From assembly GCF_000336635.1 (NCBI RefSeq), contig NZ_AOLY01000048.1:1-64000 (forward strand): a DNA stretch of 64,000 nt. Reading direction: 5' to 3'. Position 1 is the stretch's first letter. Each line of letters opens with the position of its first letter. Position numbers and translations under genes: made by a program. Below the pieces are notes generated by a model, which did no database searches, was not told the DNA's origin, and saw only the letters and a list, made by a program, of their open reading frames with translations. Below are positions 43,133-52,599 of this stretch, piece by piece. The DNA comes from Haloarcula japonica DSM 6131 (GTDB taxonomy: Archaea > Halobacteriota > Halobacteria > Halobacteriales > Haloarculaceae).

Positions 43133-44272
43133 ATGGTACGCGTACGCTACGACGACGTGACGAAACGGTACGGTAACGAGATTGGTGCGAAAGACATCGA
43201 CATCACCATCGATGACGGTGAGTTCGCCGTGTTGCTCGGCCCGAGCGGCTGTGGGAAGACGACGACACTGCGCTGCCTTGCGGGACTTACCGACCCCACC
43301 GAGGGCGGGATACGCATTGATGGGACAGACATCACCAACAGACATCCCAAAAACCGTGACATCGCGATGGTGTTCCAGGAACTCGCCCTGTACCCGCATA
43401 TGGGCGTCGCGGCGAACATCGGCTACCCGCTCAAAGTCGAAGGCATCGACAAGGCAACCCGACGGGAGCGAGTCGAAGAGGTCGCTGAGACACTCGACAT
43501 CAGCGAGCTACTCGACCGCGAGACAGACGAACTTAGCGGCGGTCAACGCCAGCGGGTCGCCATCGGACGGGCGATCATCCGTCGTCCAAGCGTATTCCTG
43601 ATGGATGAACCGCTGGCGAGCCTTGACGCGAAACTGAAAGTCGAGATGCGAAACGAGATCAAGAAGCTCCAACGGGAACTGGGTATCACGACACTGTACG
43701 TCACCCACGATCAAGAGGAGGCGATGACGCTGGGAGACACGCTCATCGTGATGAACGACGGGACCGTCCAGCAGGTCGGGACGCCAACCGAGGTGTACCA
43801 CGACCCAGCAAACCAGTTCGTTGCCGGCTTCATCGGCAGCCCGAGCATGAATTTCTTGCAGGTCCGCCGCGAGGCGGTCGGCTCACAGCGAGTCGTGGCT
43901 GCCAACGACGCTACGTTTTCCTTCAGCGTCAAGGGACTACCCACCGCTCTTGACGATACCGAACCATTCGTTCTTGGTGTCCGGCCCCAGTACTTCTCGG
44001 TTCACCAGTCCCCCGTTGACGGCGCGGCGAAAGCCGAGGTCACAGTAACGGAACCGATGGGTGATGAACAACTGCTTACCGTCCAGCTCGACGATGACAA
44101 TAGAGAACTCGCAGTTCGGGCTCCGTTCGATGTGGCCGTTTCGCGGAGCGACACCATCTGGCTGGGCATCTCTGCTGACAGTGCCTACGTGTTTGACGCT
44201 GAGACAGGGGAACGAATTCGACAGGCTGAGGCGTCTCCGGATACCGTGGTCCCCACCGGTAGCCGGCCGTAG
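43133..44272 (+). CDS. CUT1 ABC importer ATPase, MalK/UgpC type (1)
   Basis: The 379-aa ATPase has Walker A GPSGCGKTT, signature LSGGQRQRVAIGRA, Walker B VFLMDEPLASLDAKL, the H-loop YVTHDQEEAMTLGD and a C-terminal OB-type regulatory domain (about 240-360). It probably energises the permease pair encoded upstream. The sequence ends with a short tail, and 215 nt separate it from the PI-PLC-like gene. Confidence 0.92.
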   Translation: MVRVRYDDVTKRYGNEIGAKDIDITIDDGEFAVLLGPSGCGKTTTLRCLAGLTDPTEGGIRIDGTDITNRHPKNRDIAMVFQELALYPHMGVAANIGYPLKVEGIDKATRRERVEEVAETLDISELLDRETDELSGGQRQRVAIGRAIIRRPSVFLMDEPLASLDAKLKVEMRNEIKKLQRELGITTLYVTHDQEEAMTLGDTLIVMNDGTVQQVGTPTEVYHDPANQFVAGFIGSPSMNFLQVRREAVGSQRVVAANDATFSFSVKGLPTALDDTEPFVLGVRPQYFSVHQSPVDGAAKAEVTVTEPMGDEQLLTVQLDDDNRELAVRAPFDVAVSRSDTIWLGISADSAYVFDAETGERIRQAEASPDTVVPTGSRP

Positions 44273-44487
44273 GATGAATAGTCATATAAGTGACAGAACT
44301 CGGCCTACTGATGACAGCACCACACAAACGGATGAGTGGTTCCAGACACCACAATGGTCGATAACACAGAGAACAGGCACCATATGATGGATGGACAGGC
44401 CTTGAATGACGACTACCCGGCGAGTCAGCGTGTGGTGCTACGAACAGCTGGTCTCGTGGTGGTAGTACGGCACTCGGAGAGATAGCG

Positions 44488-45834
44488 ATGACTCACACAG
44501 CAACAGCAGAAAGTTCGTTCGAGACGAAGACGTGGCAGACTGACACTGTCCCGGAAACGCCGGTCCGGGAACTGTGTTTCCCCGGGACTCATCATGCTGC
44601 AATGGTGACCAACCAGCCAGACTCGCCAGAGTACTACGACTGCCAAACCAGGGATGTCTACACGCAGCTCTCGGACGGGATCCGGTTTCTGGATGTGCGC
44701 GTCGAGTCACAGGGCGACGGCGACGAAACCGAATTCTACGGTCATCACGCCGATGAGACCGGACAGTCCCTCAACGAGACGGTGTTCCCACAGATTTCTC
44801 AGTACCTTTCGGAGGCCGACGATACCGGGGCCTCGGAGCTGGTCTTGCTCAAGCTCTCGCATTTCTATGATTCCGGGCCGTGTAGCAACGATGTATTCGA
44901 GGCCGACGACTGGGAGGCGCTATCGTCACTTCTGGCCGACACGTTCGGGGAATACGTGTTCGACCTCGGCGCGGCGAGCAGCTCCGATTCTCTCCTCGAT
45001 GCGACGCTCTCGGAGTTCGACGGACCGAAGATAGCAGTCCTCTATCGGACGGTCACGGACCACGACAGCCCGGTGTCGCTGCCCCGTTTCACCGCGCAGT
45101 GGGCCGATTGGGTGGCGAGTTCCTATCCAGATACAGCTACACCGGGGAACGTGCTGGCAAACGGCATCAGGACCGACCACACCGAGACGGAGCGCCTCGG
45201 TGAAACCCAGTGGATCATCCGCGCGCCGACGGACCTCTACAGCGGTGCACAGCAGACGAACGCGATGTTGCCCCTGTACGAGCAAGTTGTCAGTACCGCT
45301 CCCGAACTGAATCCGAACTTCATCCGTGTCGACTACTACGAAACGTCCGACATCGTCCCGCTATGCCGCCGACTGAGTGTCGCCGAGCTGGACGGAACAG
45401 CAAGTGATACCCTCCCGATTTCAGAAGGTGTCTATTCGATCCAATCGGTAGAGACGGGCGACGTCATCGAAATCACGGATGGAGATACCACCGACGGCGC
45501 GAGCGTAGTTGCGGCCGACTGGACCGGGAGCGACCACCAACGGGTCAGCGTCGAGCAGACTGACGACGGCACGTACCGACTCGAAGCAGTACACAGCGGC
45601 AAGGTGCTCGATGTCAAAAGCGACGGGACCGAAGACGCGGTCGATATCATTCAGTGGTCTTGGACCGGGAATACGAACCAGCGGTGGTACGCCGTGTCAG
45701 TCGAAGACGAGCGCTATGCGTTCATTAACAAACATAGCGGTCGCGTACTCGACGGCGAACAACCCGGCGTGAACGTCCACCAGTGGCACTGGGAGGGGGA
45801 CCCGAACCAGAAGTGGACGCTGCATAGTCCGTGA
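44488..45834 (+). CDS. PI-PLC-like phosphodiesterase fused to a ricin-type lectin domain
   Basis: The 448-aa protein has a phosphatidylinositol-specific phospholipase C X-like barrel (about 20-310): LCFPGTHHAAM with candidate catalytic His35, IRFLDVRV and EFYGHHADE with candidate second catalytic His86/87. A ricin-B beta-trefoil follows (about 315-448) with three repeats (SGKVLDVKS..., NQRWYAV, NQKWTLH; QxW-type). No Sec or Tat signal, lipobox or membrane span is visible, which is odd for a lectin-bearing phospholipase. Possible substrates are inositol phospholipids, glycosyl-phosphodiesters or cyclic inositol phosphates. It stands after the first ABC operon and may belong to its regulon. Confidence 0.82.
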   Translation: MTHTATAESSFETKTWQTDTVPETPVRELCFPGTHHAAMVTNQPDSPEYYDCQTRDVYTQLSDGIRFLDVRVESQGDGDETEFYGHHADETGQSLNETVFPQISQYLSEADDTGASELVLLKLSHFYDSGPCSNDVFEADDWEALSSLLADTFGEYVFDLGAASSSDSLLDATLSEFDGPKIAVLYRTVTDHDSPVSLPRFTAQWADWVASSYPDTATPGNVLANGIRTDHTETERLGETQWIIRAPTDLYSGAQQTNAMLPLYEQVVSTAPELNPNFIRVDYYETSDIVPLCRRLSVAELDGTASDTLPISEGVYSIQSVETGDVIEITDGDTTDGASVVAADWTGSDHQRVSVEQTDDGTYRLEAVHSGKVLDVKSDGTEDAVDIIQWSWTGNTNQRWYAVSVEDERYAFINKHSGRVLDGEQPGVNVHQWHWEGDPNQKWTLHSP

Positions 45835-46568
45835 GCATGACTATACCAATCTCTACATAGGGCCCTCATCGGGTTCGTATACACTTCCATGGCTGGCTAC
45901 CGTCAGTGAGAGACAAGTCGTGTATCACCAAGGTTCAGAGTGAGCGCGACTCGAACGTTGGTCTACCAACTCTGGCTCAATCCGAAGTCATCATCGGCGT
46001 AGCACTGAACATCGATGAATCGGTCACTCGAGTGACTCAGTGAGGTCGGACGACCTCATGTGAGGGTTGTCTGACTGTGTCCAAGTTACGATGTGGGCCA
46101 CAGTTCGTGAAGCCAAATATATTTTCCCCAACAGGTTCTCTTGTGGGGGTGAGTATGCCAGTCTCCGCTCTGGGTGGATTCTGCAATCAACCGCCTACGC
46201 CTATGGTCTATATTTTATGAATGCTTACTTATACTTCTCGCGCTTCCGGATAGACATGCGCGGCAAGGTAAAGAGTGTAGTCTGTAACGGATTTTGCATG
46301 GTTTATACCCGCGCAGTCCTGTGATTCTCCGATTATTCACTGTATAGTTTGAGTGATTCACCGTGATTCAGATTAGTGAATTACCGCTGCAGTCTGGCGG
46401 TTTCACATATAGAAAGGTGCGAAGAATATAATTTCAATTTCTCTAATACAATGGGATGGCGCAGTCTCGACAGTACCCAGTTACCAACTTGAAGAGTTGT
46501 ATCACAACGTCACAGATATGAGGTGTTTAAGATATCTTATGTTTAGAGGGCGGGCTAATTGATATGGG
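45835..46568. other. gene-free AT-rich stretch
   Basis: No gene is supported. The segment is AT-rich from about 46060 on. A short plus-strand frame (46067-46324) has no similarity and poor codon use. I see no clear inverted repeats or transposon ends. Confidence 0.45.
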
Positions 46569-46796
46569 TTACATGAACTCAGATGGTTTATGTCGCTCCT
46601 TTCTTGACTCAGTCTCGTCCCGATCTTCACTCTCGTCAGTATCACCCTCCGTCTCTGAGTCATCGGGTGATTCACTCTCTTCTTTCTCAGCAGGTTCTGA
46701 CCCAGATTGCTCTCCAAACGCCAATCCTGTTGAATCATCAACCATACATGCGAATTTAGACGGGTTTCGGCAGCGTAGCCACTCAAAGTCACTCAA
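46569..46796 (-). CDS. possible small low-complexity acidic protein
   Basis: The 75-codon frame (TTG start at 46796; a later ATG is possible) begins FEWLRCRNPSKFACMVD and then becomes a low-complexity run of Glu, Ser and Asp. The acidic tail is typical of haloarchaeal proteins, but it could also be a remnant or chance. No domain is recognised. Confidence 0.3.
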   Translation of the reverse strand: MSDFEWLRCRNPSKFACMVDDSTGLAFGEQSGSEPAEKEESESPDDSETEGDTDESEDRDETESRKERHKPSEFM

Positions 46797-47408
46797 TTAT
46801 GGGGAGAATCCCACTCTCCTCACCCGATTCCAGCTTCCGTCTTCAACAGCGTTAGTATATGTCTGCTGTCACGATTGGGGGAGTGTTCATACTCACCGGT
46901 CAACTCTACCTGCACGAGTAGATCCACCGCTCGCCAATCGCACAGAAAAAGTGGTAGTATAATAAAAGAAAAGAATTATTTACGATTGTTTGATCGTATT
47001 CAATCCTATAAGTGATAAATATGGATGAAAAAATAGAAATTGAGTCATTGATACGTTTTGACGAAGATAAACGGTATGAGGGCGCTCGTGTGATATCGGT
47101 CCTGTGCCATGATAGAGACGCTACTGGCTCGCCACTCATCGCCGGCCATTGTTTAACAATGTTGACCGCAAGCTGCCATGTCTCGGAAGTTCCGGACCCG
47201 CTTCAAGGACCATTCGAATTCGGTATCTCTCGCGTTCATCGCTCGACTCTACGGATTGCTCGCCGTACCGTTTCGAATGAAATCCCGCCTTTGTTATAAT
47301 ACTCGTACACCTGTTATTTCCATAGGGCATCCATGTCATAACCACCCACAAACCCCGTCCAACAGTGTTGGATGGTGAGAGCGAACAATCGCCGCCGTCG
47401 ACGGGCGA
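46797..47408. other. gene-poor stretch before the IclR gene
   Basis: No complete gene is supported. A plus-strand frame beginning at ATG 47021 starts like an AT-rich gene (MDEKIEIESLIRFDEDKRYE) but loses protein-like character after about 30 codons, so it may be a truncated gene. A frame at 47178 also looks like a fragment. Confidence 0.4.
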
Positions 47409-48188
47409 TCAATAGTGGGAAAATCCGAGTTCGATGACGTTTGCGCTCTTCTTGACGGCGGCGACCAATTCTTCGAACCGCTCGGTCTCCTCGATCCGAC
47501 TCTTTGGTCCCGAGACCGACACGGATCCGACGACTTCGTCGTTGCTCCGACTGTGTATCGGTGCACCGATTGTGAGGACTCCCTGTCGCCTGTCCTGGTC
47601 CTCGATGGAGTAGCCGCGGTCGCGAGTTCGCTCAAGTTCTTCAAATAGTTCGTCCCGTTCAGTGATGGTGTATTTGTTCGCGCGCGGGAGCCCGTGTCTA
47701 TCGATGATGGAATCGACGCGATCTCTCGGGTAGTGTGCGAGGATCGCCTTACCGAGGGCCGTCCAGTGCATATGAGTGTACTCCCCCACGGGTGCATTGT
47801 CGTGAATCGCGTCCGGGCCTTCGGACTTGTAGATGAGGACGCGAAGCCCGTTCTCCTCGATGCCGAGGCTCGCGACCTCGCCCGTATCGGCTTCGAGCTT
47901 GTCCACTTCCGCCCTCGCCGTTCGAAACAGCTTCGAACGATTTCGGAAGCTCCCGCCGTACTCGAGGAAGCGATAACTCAGGGTGTACTCCTCATCGATC
48001 TGGACGATGAACCCCTCGCTCTGGAGCGTCTGAAGGTAGATGTGGACGGTGCTCTTGGGGATGTCTAGCTGCCCCGCGAGGTCCGAGAGGCCGATCTGGC
48101 CCTCGGATTTGATCTGGTCAAGAATGTTGAATGCTTTCTCGACCGAACCGAGCGTCTTCCGCTCGTCCGCCGGTGAGTTGCTGGCCAT
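47409..48188 (-). CDS. IclR family transcriptional regulator
   Basis: The 259-aa protein has an N-terminal winged helix (about 10-75: VEKAFNILDQIKSEGQIGLS, IPKSTVHIYLQTLQSEGFI) and a C-terminal effector domain with HMHWTALGKAILAHYP and the C-terminal half SVSVSGPKSRI. Haloarchaeal IclR proteins control sugar catabolism and transport operons, such as XacR. It is on the same strand as the D-2-hydroxyacid dehydrogenase, downstream of it, and near the second sugar ABC operon. It probably binds the CCAAAC/GTTTGG repeats in that divergent promoter. Confidence 0.92.
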   Translation of the reverse strand: MASNSPADERKTLGSVEKAFNILDQIKSEGQIGLSDLAGQLDIPKSTVHIYLQTLQSEGFIVQIDEEYTLSYRFLEYGGSFRNRSKLFRTARAEVDKLEADTGEVASLGIEENGLRVLIYKSEGPDAIHDNAPVGEYTHMHWTALGKAILAHYPRDRVDSIIDRHGLPRANKYTITERDELFEELERTRDRGYSIEDQDRRQGVLTIGAPIHSRSNDEVVGSVSVSGPKSRIEETERFEELVAAVKKSANVIELGFSHY

Positions 48189-48312
48189 ACAGACATTGAC
48201 TCGCTTCGCGGATTTAATTGTATCCGTCGGTCCGCATGGTCCCTCAAGCGTCGACTCGAATAAATCCGACCGGTCACGCCGGAAAAGCCGATACGGTCTG
48301 AAGTCTCTCGTG

Positions 48313-49284
48313 CTAGGACTGCACGAGGTTCCGCAGGGACGCTTCGTCGCCGGTTTCCGAAAGCGTCGTCACGTTCCCCGCGACGATATCGGCCAGCCGC
48401 TCCCAGTGCTTCGGACTGTGGCCCGCGTTGTGGGGCGTGATGAGTACGTTTTCGAAGTCCCACAGTGGATGGTCAGCCGGCAGTGGCTCGGGATCGGTCA
48501 CGTCGAGGGCGGCCCCCTCAATTTGGTTTTGTTGCAGCGCGGCTACGAGTGCGTCGGTGTCGATAATCTGCCCGCGACCGACGTTGATCACTCTGGCGTT
48601 CGGTGGGAGCGTCTGGAACTCCGCTGTTCCGAGGAGCCTGCGCGTCGTGTCCGTCAGCGGGGCCGCGACGACGAGATAGTCCGTCCGGGCGAGAGCGGCC
48701 TCGAAGCCAGGTCCATCGAAGCCGATGACCTCGTCAGTCGGCCCTCCCTTTTCGGGTGTATACCGGACGCCGATCGTCTCCACGTCGAACCCGGACAGCC
48801 GCTCCGTGACCGCTGTTCCGATTGCGCCGAGGCCGACGATCGTGACCGTGCTCCCCATCAGTTCCTCTGCCTGATAGTGCCGCCACTCGTTTCGCTGCTG
48901 TCGGTGCAGTCCCTCACGAAGCTGACGGGAGAAGGTCAAGATGTAGCCGGCGACCTGCTCCGCGATGTTGGGTGCGTGGATGCCCGACGCATTCGTCACC
49001 GCGACATCCATCTCGGCGAACTGCTCTAGTGGCAGATGGTTGTACCCCGCTGCGACACCGGCGAACAACCGGAGATTCTCCGCGCGTTCTAAAAGCGCCG
49101 CATCGATGTCGACGCCGCTGACGACGGTGGCGCGTTCGACGAGTTCACGTTCCTCTGTCGGCGTGGGTGCGAACCGTACGTCGTGATCCGGGAGTCTGTC
49201 AGCGAGCAAATCGGCGTAATCGCGTGCGTGTAGTCCGTGCGTGTCTGCGCGCAGGACAAGCACGTCGGGTGCGTTGTCATTCAT
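48313..49284 (-). CDS. D-2-hydroxyacid dehydrogenase
   Basis: The product (323 aa from ATG 49284) has the D-isomer 2-hydroxyacid dehydrogenase layout: a catalytic-domain start, the NAD-binding GLGAIGTAV, the catalytic Arg in VINVGRGQIIDTD, Glu in DPEPLP and His in TPHNAGHS. The frame extends upstream by about 100 codons into the intergenic region without similarity, so ATG 49284 is preferred. It reduces or oxidises a 2-hydroxy/2-oxo acid such as glyoxylate or hydroxypyruvate. It diverges from the second sugar importer and probably acts on a breakdown product of the imported sugar. Confidence 0.9.
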   Translation of the reverse strand: MNDNAPDVLVLRADTHGLHARDYADLLADRLPDHDVRFAPTPTEERELVERATVVSGVDIDAALLERAENLRLFAGVAAGYNHLPLEQFAEMDVAVTNASGIHAPNIAEQVAGYILTFSRQLREGLHRQQRNEWRHYQAEELMGSTVTIVGLGAIGTAVTERLSGFDVETIGVRYTPEKGGPTDEVIGFDGPGFEAALARTDYLVVAAPLTDTTRRLLGTAEFQTLPPNARVINVGRGQIIDTDALVAALQQNQIEGAALDVTDPEPLPADHPLWDFENVLITPHNAGHSPKHWERLADIVAGNVTTLSETGDEASLRNLVQS

Positions 49285-49317
49285 GGCTATCGCTGCCAGC
49301 AGGAGACCGCGCTCTCC

Positions 49318-49345
49318 GTTTGGCTGTGTGTGCAACCAACCAAAC
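49318..49345. promoter_or_regulatory. inverted repeat GTTTGG...CCAAAC, copy 1
   Basis: GTTTGG (49318-49323) and CCAAAC (49340-49345) form a 6-bp inverted repeat with a 16-nt spacer. It lies 34-61 nt upstream of the dehydrogenase start codon, where a regulator could control the minus-strand gene. Confidence 0.4.
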
Positions 49346-49406
49346 GGACATATATTAATGTTTCCCAAGTCGCGTCGAGATCGGACTACAAGACTCTCCA
49401 CGTACC

Positions 49407-49428
49407 CCAAACTATTATGTATGTTTGG
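49407..49428. promoter_or_regulatory. inverted repeat CCAAAC...GTTTGG, copy 2
   Basis: CCAAAC (49407-49412) and GTTTGG (49423-49428) are separated by 10 bases of AT-rich sequence. The repeat lies 27 nt upstream of the binding-protein ATG (49456), overlapping the expected TATA region, so binding there would block or guide transcription. It uses the same half-site as the repeat at 49318-49345. Confidence 0.5.
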
Positions 49429-49455
49429 AGTATCGGTGAGAGTGCAGAGATTACA

Positions 49456-50838
49456 ATGAACAGGCGTCAATTTATCCAAGCGGCGGCTTTCAGTGGTACA
49501 GCCGGCCTCGCCGGATGTATCGGCGGGTCGAGCGATTCGAACGGTTCGGACAGTTCTGAGGATACCACCTTGGAGTACTGGGAGTACTTCCATTCACAGT
49601 CAGAGGTCGCGAAGACTCTGATGGAGTCTTCGGTCGAGGAGTTCCAGTCCGAGACCGACACTCAGATGCAGATGAACTGGGCGAGCTGGAACGACATCAA
49701 CGGCGGCAAGTGGAAAAACAACATCCAGAACGGGAACCGCCCGGTTATCTACGACTCGACGAACTCCCTCGACGGGCAGTTCATCGATCCGGGATGGGTC
49801 AAGCCGGTCAGCGAGTACAAGGACCGCTTGGACGACGAGGCGGTCGCACAGCTCGAATGGGCCTTCGAGATGTCACAGAGCTGTTACCGTGGCTTCGACG
49901 AGGAGCTCTACGAAATCCCCATCGGACTGGAGGTTGGCGCTCCGTTCATTGCGCGGACAGATCACTTCGAAGCGGCGGGACTCTCCATTGAAGACGACTT
50001 CCCGCCCGAGAACTACGAGCACTTGGTACAGATCGCGACCCAGCTGCAGGAACAGGGACCAGCGGACTACGGCTTCCAGATCTACGGAGCGCAGGGCGAC
50101 GTGACCGACGAGGCCCTCGTGACCTGGACCGCTTCGGAAGGCGGCTACGACGGGATGTACCTCAACGAGGACTGGTCGGACGTTAACTACGATAACGACG
50201 TGTGGAAGGAGATGACGAAGAAGTACGTCGACCTCTACCAGGAACACGGACTGTCCTCCGAAAAGGCCCCGACGGCGTCAAACGAGGGCGCAGCCCAGAT
50301 GCTTATCCAGGGCACTGTGAGCATGGTCCAAGGAAGCACGAAGGACTTCGGGCTGCTCCGGAGCCGTGCGGAGGACATGCTCGCCGACGGGACTATTATG
50401 TTCGGGCCGCCCTGGGAGGGGGCCGCTGGCAACCGCGGCGACTTCTTCACCCAGTGTATCGCGCTGATGCGAAAGCCCGACGGTGTCGATGCGGACACCT
50501 GGCAACGGCAAGAGGACGCGGCCATCGCCTGGATCAACAAGGTCCTCTCGAAGGAGTTCCAGCAGGAGGTCCCCCGGTCGCTGGCCACGCTCCCCGCTCG
50601 CAAGGACGTCTGGCCGGCGCTCAAGGAGGACGAACTGCTCAGCCAGAGCAACTTCATCTCAACGCTGGAGACGACCGTCGACGGGATGGAGCACGGCTGG
50701 TCTAGCCACCCCGGCATGAACGCAATCCAGTACAACATCGCCGGGCCGCTGTTCCAGGAGGCAGTCCGTGGCGAGATTTCGGCGGAGGAGGCCTGTGATC
50801 GCGCTGCCAGCGAGATACGGAACCAGGTCACCTTCTAA
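49456..50838 (+). CDS. extracellular substrate-binding lipoprotein, CUT1-type ABC importer (2)
   Basis: The product (460 aa from ATG 49456) has the Tat signal NRRQFIQAAA, an LAGC lipobox with Cys21, an acidic Ser-rich linker and the CUT1 binding fold (LEYWEYFHSQSEVAKTL start, RPVIYDSTNSLDGQF). The frame is open for 73 codons upstream, overlapping the divergent dehydrogenase promoter; those codons are not used. It is the first gene of a tight operon with two permeases, an ATPase and an IMPase-family gene. The sugar is unknown; the dehydrogenase and IclR gene nearby point to an acid-yielding sugar. Confidence 0.92.
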   Translation: MNRRQFIQAAAFSGTAGLAGCIGGSSDSNGSDSSEDTTLEYWEYFHSQSEVAKTLMESSVEEFQSETDTQMQMNWASWNDINGGKWKNNIQNGNRPVIYDSTNSLDGQFIDPGWVKPVSEYKDRLDDEAVAQLEWAFEMSQSCYRGFDEELYEIPIGLEVGAPFIARTDHFEAAGLSIEDDFPPENYEHLVQIATQLQEQGPADYGFQIYGAQGDVTDEALVTWTASEGGYDGMYLNEDWSDVNYDNDVWKEMTKKYVDLYQEHGLSSEKAPTASNEGAAQMLIQGTVSMVQGSTKDFGLLRSRAEDMLADGTIMFGPPWEGAAGNRGDFFTQCIALMRKPDGVDADTWQRQEDAAIAWINKVLSKEFQQEVPRSLATLPARKDVWPALKEDELLSQSNFISTLETTVDGMEHGWSSHPGMNAIQYNIAGPLFQEAVRGEISAEEACDRAASEIRNQVTF

Positions 50839-50839
50839 A

Positions 50840-51769
50840 ATGTCTTCACAAACGAGTCATGCGCTGATTCGCAAGACCGAACGCTACAGGGATGTTCTCT
50901 CTGAGAACTGGTTCGCGTACCTGTTGATCCTCCCGGTGTTGCTGTTTCTGGTGTTGCTGATGTGGATCCCGTTCGTACAAGGGATCTTCATGAGCCTCCA
51001 CAACTGGCCCTTCGGTGGCGACCCCTCCTGGGTCGGGCTCGGTAACTACGAGTACCTGTTCGGCTGGCAGCCCTTCGTCACGTCGCTGAAGGCGACGCTG
51101 ATCTTCTCGCTGACCACGCTGTTCCAGCTTGGCGTCGCACTGGCGGCGGCACTCGCCGTCCGCGAGATCCGACGCGGGAAGAGCCTGGTCACGGGATCGT
51201 TCCTCCTCTCGTACACGCTCCCGCCGCTCGTGACCGGTACGATTTGGGCGTACATGCTCGAACCGGATCTCGGCCCGATCTTCGGGTACCTCACGCAGTG
51301 GGAACTCCTCGAAGAGACGATCTACTGGGGGAGCCACGGCGACTCCGCTCTCGCTGTTATCCTGTTCGTGACAACGTGGACGTTCTGGCCGTTCATGTTC
51401 CTCATCATCTCGGCCAGCCTCGAGAGCATCCCCGAAGAGATGTACGAGACGGCACGGATGTACGGGGCGAACCGCGTACAGACGTTCCTGCGCGTGACGC
51501 TCCCGCAACTCAAGAGCGCCATCCTCATCGCGCTCAGCATCCGCATCATCTGGAACATGACGAAGATATCGCAGGTGCTCCAGCTCACCAACGGCGGACC
51601 GGGGTACGAGACTTCGATCCTCGCAGTGTTGCTCTACCGGTTCAGCTACGAGCAGGGACAGATGGGAATCTCCTACGCCGTCGGCGTCGTCCTGCTCACG
51701 ATGACTATCGGCTTCGTCTTCGTGTTCATCCGCGAGTTCGAGCGGGCCAGCGGCGGTGATGCGGCGTGA
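50840..51769 (+). CDS. CUT1 ABC importer permease, MalF/UgpA type (2)
   Basis: The 309-aa protein (ATG 50840, one base after the binding-protein stop) has six spans and the EAA loop around ETARMYGANRVQTFLRVTLPQ. Longer in-frame starts inside the upstream gene are not needed. It forms the pore with the next gene product, whose start overlaps its stop by 4 nt (GTGA). Confidence 0.92.
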   Translation: MSSQTSHALIRKTERYRDVLSENWFAYLLILPVLLFLVLLMWIPFVQGIFMSLHNWPFGGDPSWVGLGNYEYLFGWQPFVTSLKATLIFSLTTLFQLGVALAAALAVREIRRGKSLVTGSFLLSYTLPPLVTGTIWAYMLEPDLGPIFGYLTQWELLEETIYWGSHGDSALAVILFVTTWTFWPFMFLIISASLESIPEEMYETARMYGANRVQTFLRVTLPQLKSAILIALSIRIIWNMTKISQVLQLTNGGPGYETSILAVLLYRFSYEQGQMGISYAVGVVLLTMTIGFVFVFIREFERASGGDAA

Positions 51770-52599
51770 GCCTCGCCGACTACGATGCCGTCGGCGTCAC
51801 GCTGAAAGCGTCGACCTACGGCGTCGTCTGGTTCCTGGTGCTGTTGAACCTCGTCCCGCTCCTGTTCATCTTCTCGGTGTCGTTCATGCCACCGACGGAG
51901 TTTTTCGGCGCACCTCACATCATCCCGTACGAACCGACGCTCGAAGCGTGGACGAGTGGGTTCGCCGAACTGAAAGACAACCTCATCAACAGCTTCCTCA
52001 TCGGCAGCGGCACGGCGCTGCTCGCGCTCGCCATCACGATCCCTGGCGCGTACGCGTTCGCCCGCAAGGAGTTCTACGGGAAGAAGCTCGGCTTCTACGC
52101 GATCATCCTGGCGATGATGTTCCCGTACATCCTGCTAGTCATCCCGATCATGGGACTATGGAACGACCTCGGGCTTTACAACACCATTCCCGGGATGATA
52201 CTGGCGTACCAGGTGTTCGTCGCACCGTTCGCCATCTGGATCCTGCGAGACTTCTTCGAGACCCTTCCGAAGGACATCGAAGAGGCGGCACAGGTGTACG
52301 GCTGCACGCAGTTCTCGGCGTTCGTCCGTGTCATCCTGCCGCTCGCCGCCCCCGGTATCGTCGCCGTCGGGTTCCTCGCCTTTCTCACCGGCTGGAACGA
52401 CTTCCTGTTCGCGAACCTGCTCACGACCGGAACGGGACCGGTGCCGGCCGTGCCAGTACTGTACGGGACGATAGGCGGCGGGTCCGGTGAACGGGTGTAC
52501 TGGGGGAAGCTCATGGCGGAAACGCTCATCATCGGAACGCCGCCTACGGTACTGTACCTCGTGGCGAGAAACTACCTCGAAAGCGCATTCACTGTATGA
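51766..52599 (+). CDS. CUT1 ABC importer permease, MalG/UgpE type (2)
   Basis: The 277-aa protein starts with GTG 51766, overlapping the previous stop. It has six spans, the first-loop motif FSVSFMPPTEFFGAPH and the EAA region EEAAQVYGCTQFSAFVRVIL. The stop overlaps the ATPase start by 4 nt, so the genes are translationally coupled. Confidence 0.92.
   Translation: MSLADYDAVGVTLKASTYGVVWFLVLLNLVPLLFIFSVSFMPPTEFFGAPHIIPYEPTLEAWTSGFAELKDNLINSFLIGSGTALLALAITIPGAYAFARKEFYGKKLGFYAIILAMMFPYILLVIPIMGLWNDLGLYNTIPGMILAYQVFVAPFAIWILRDFFETLPKDIEEAAQVYGCTQFSAFVRVILPLAAPGIVAVGFLAFLTGWNDFLFANLLTTGTGPVPAVPVLYGTIGGGSGERVYWGKLMAETLIIGTPPTVLYLVARNYLESAFTV

Noticed and set aside
46067-46324. An 85-codon plus-strand frame in the AT-rich spacer
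   Set aside because: Aromatic- and Cys-rich product, poor codon use for this genome and no similarity.
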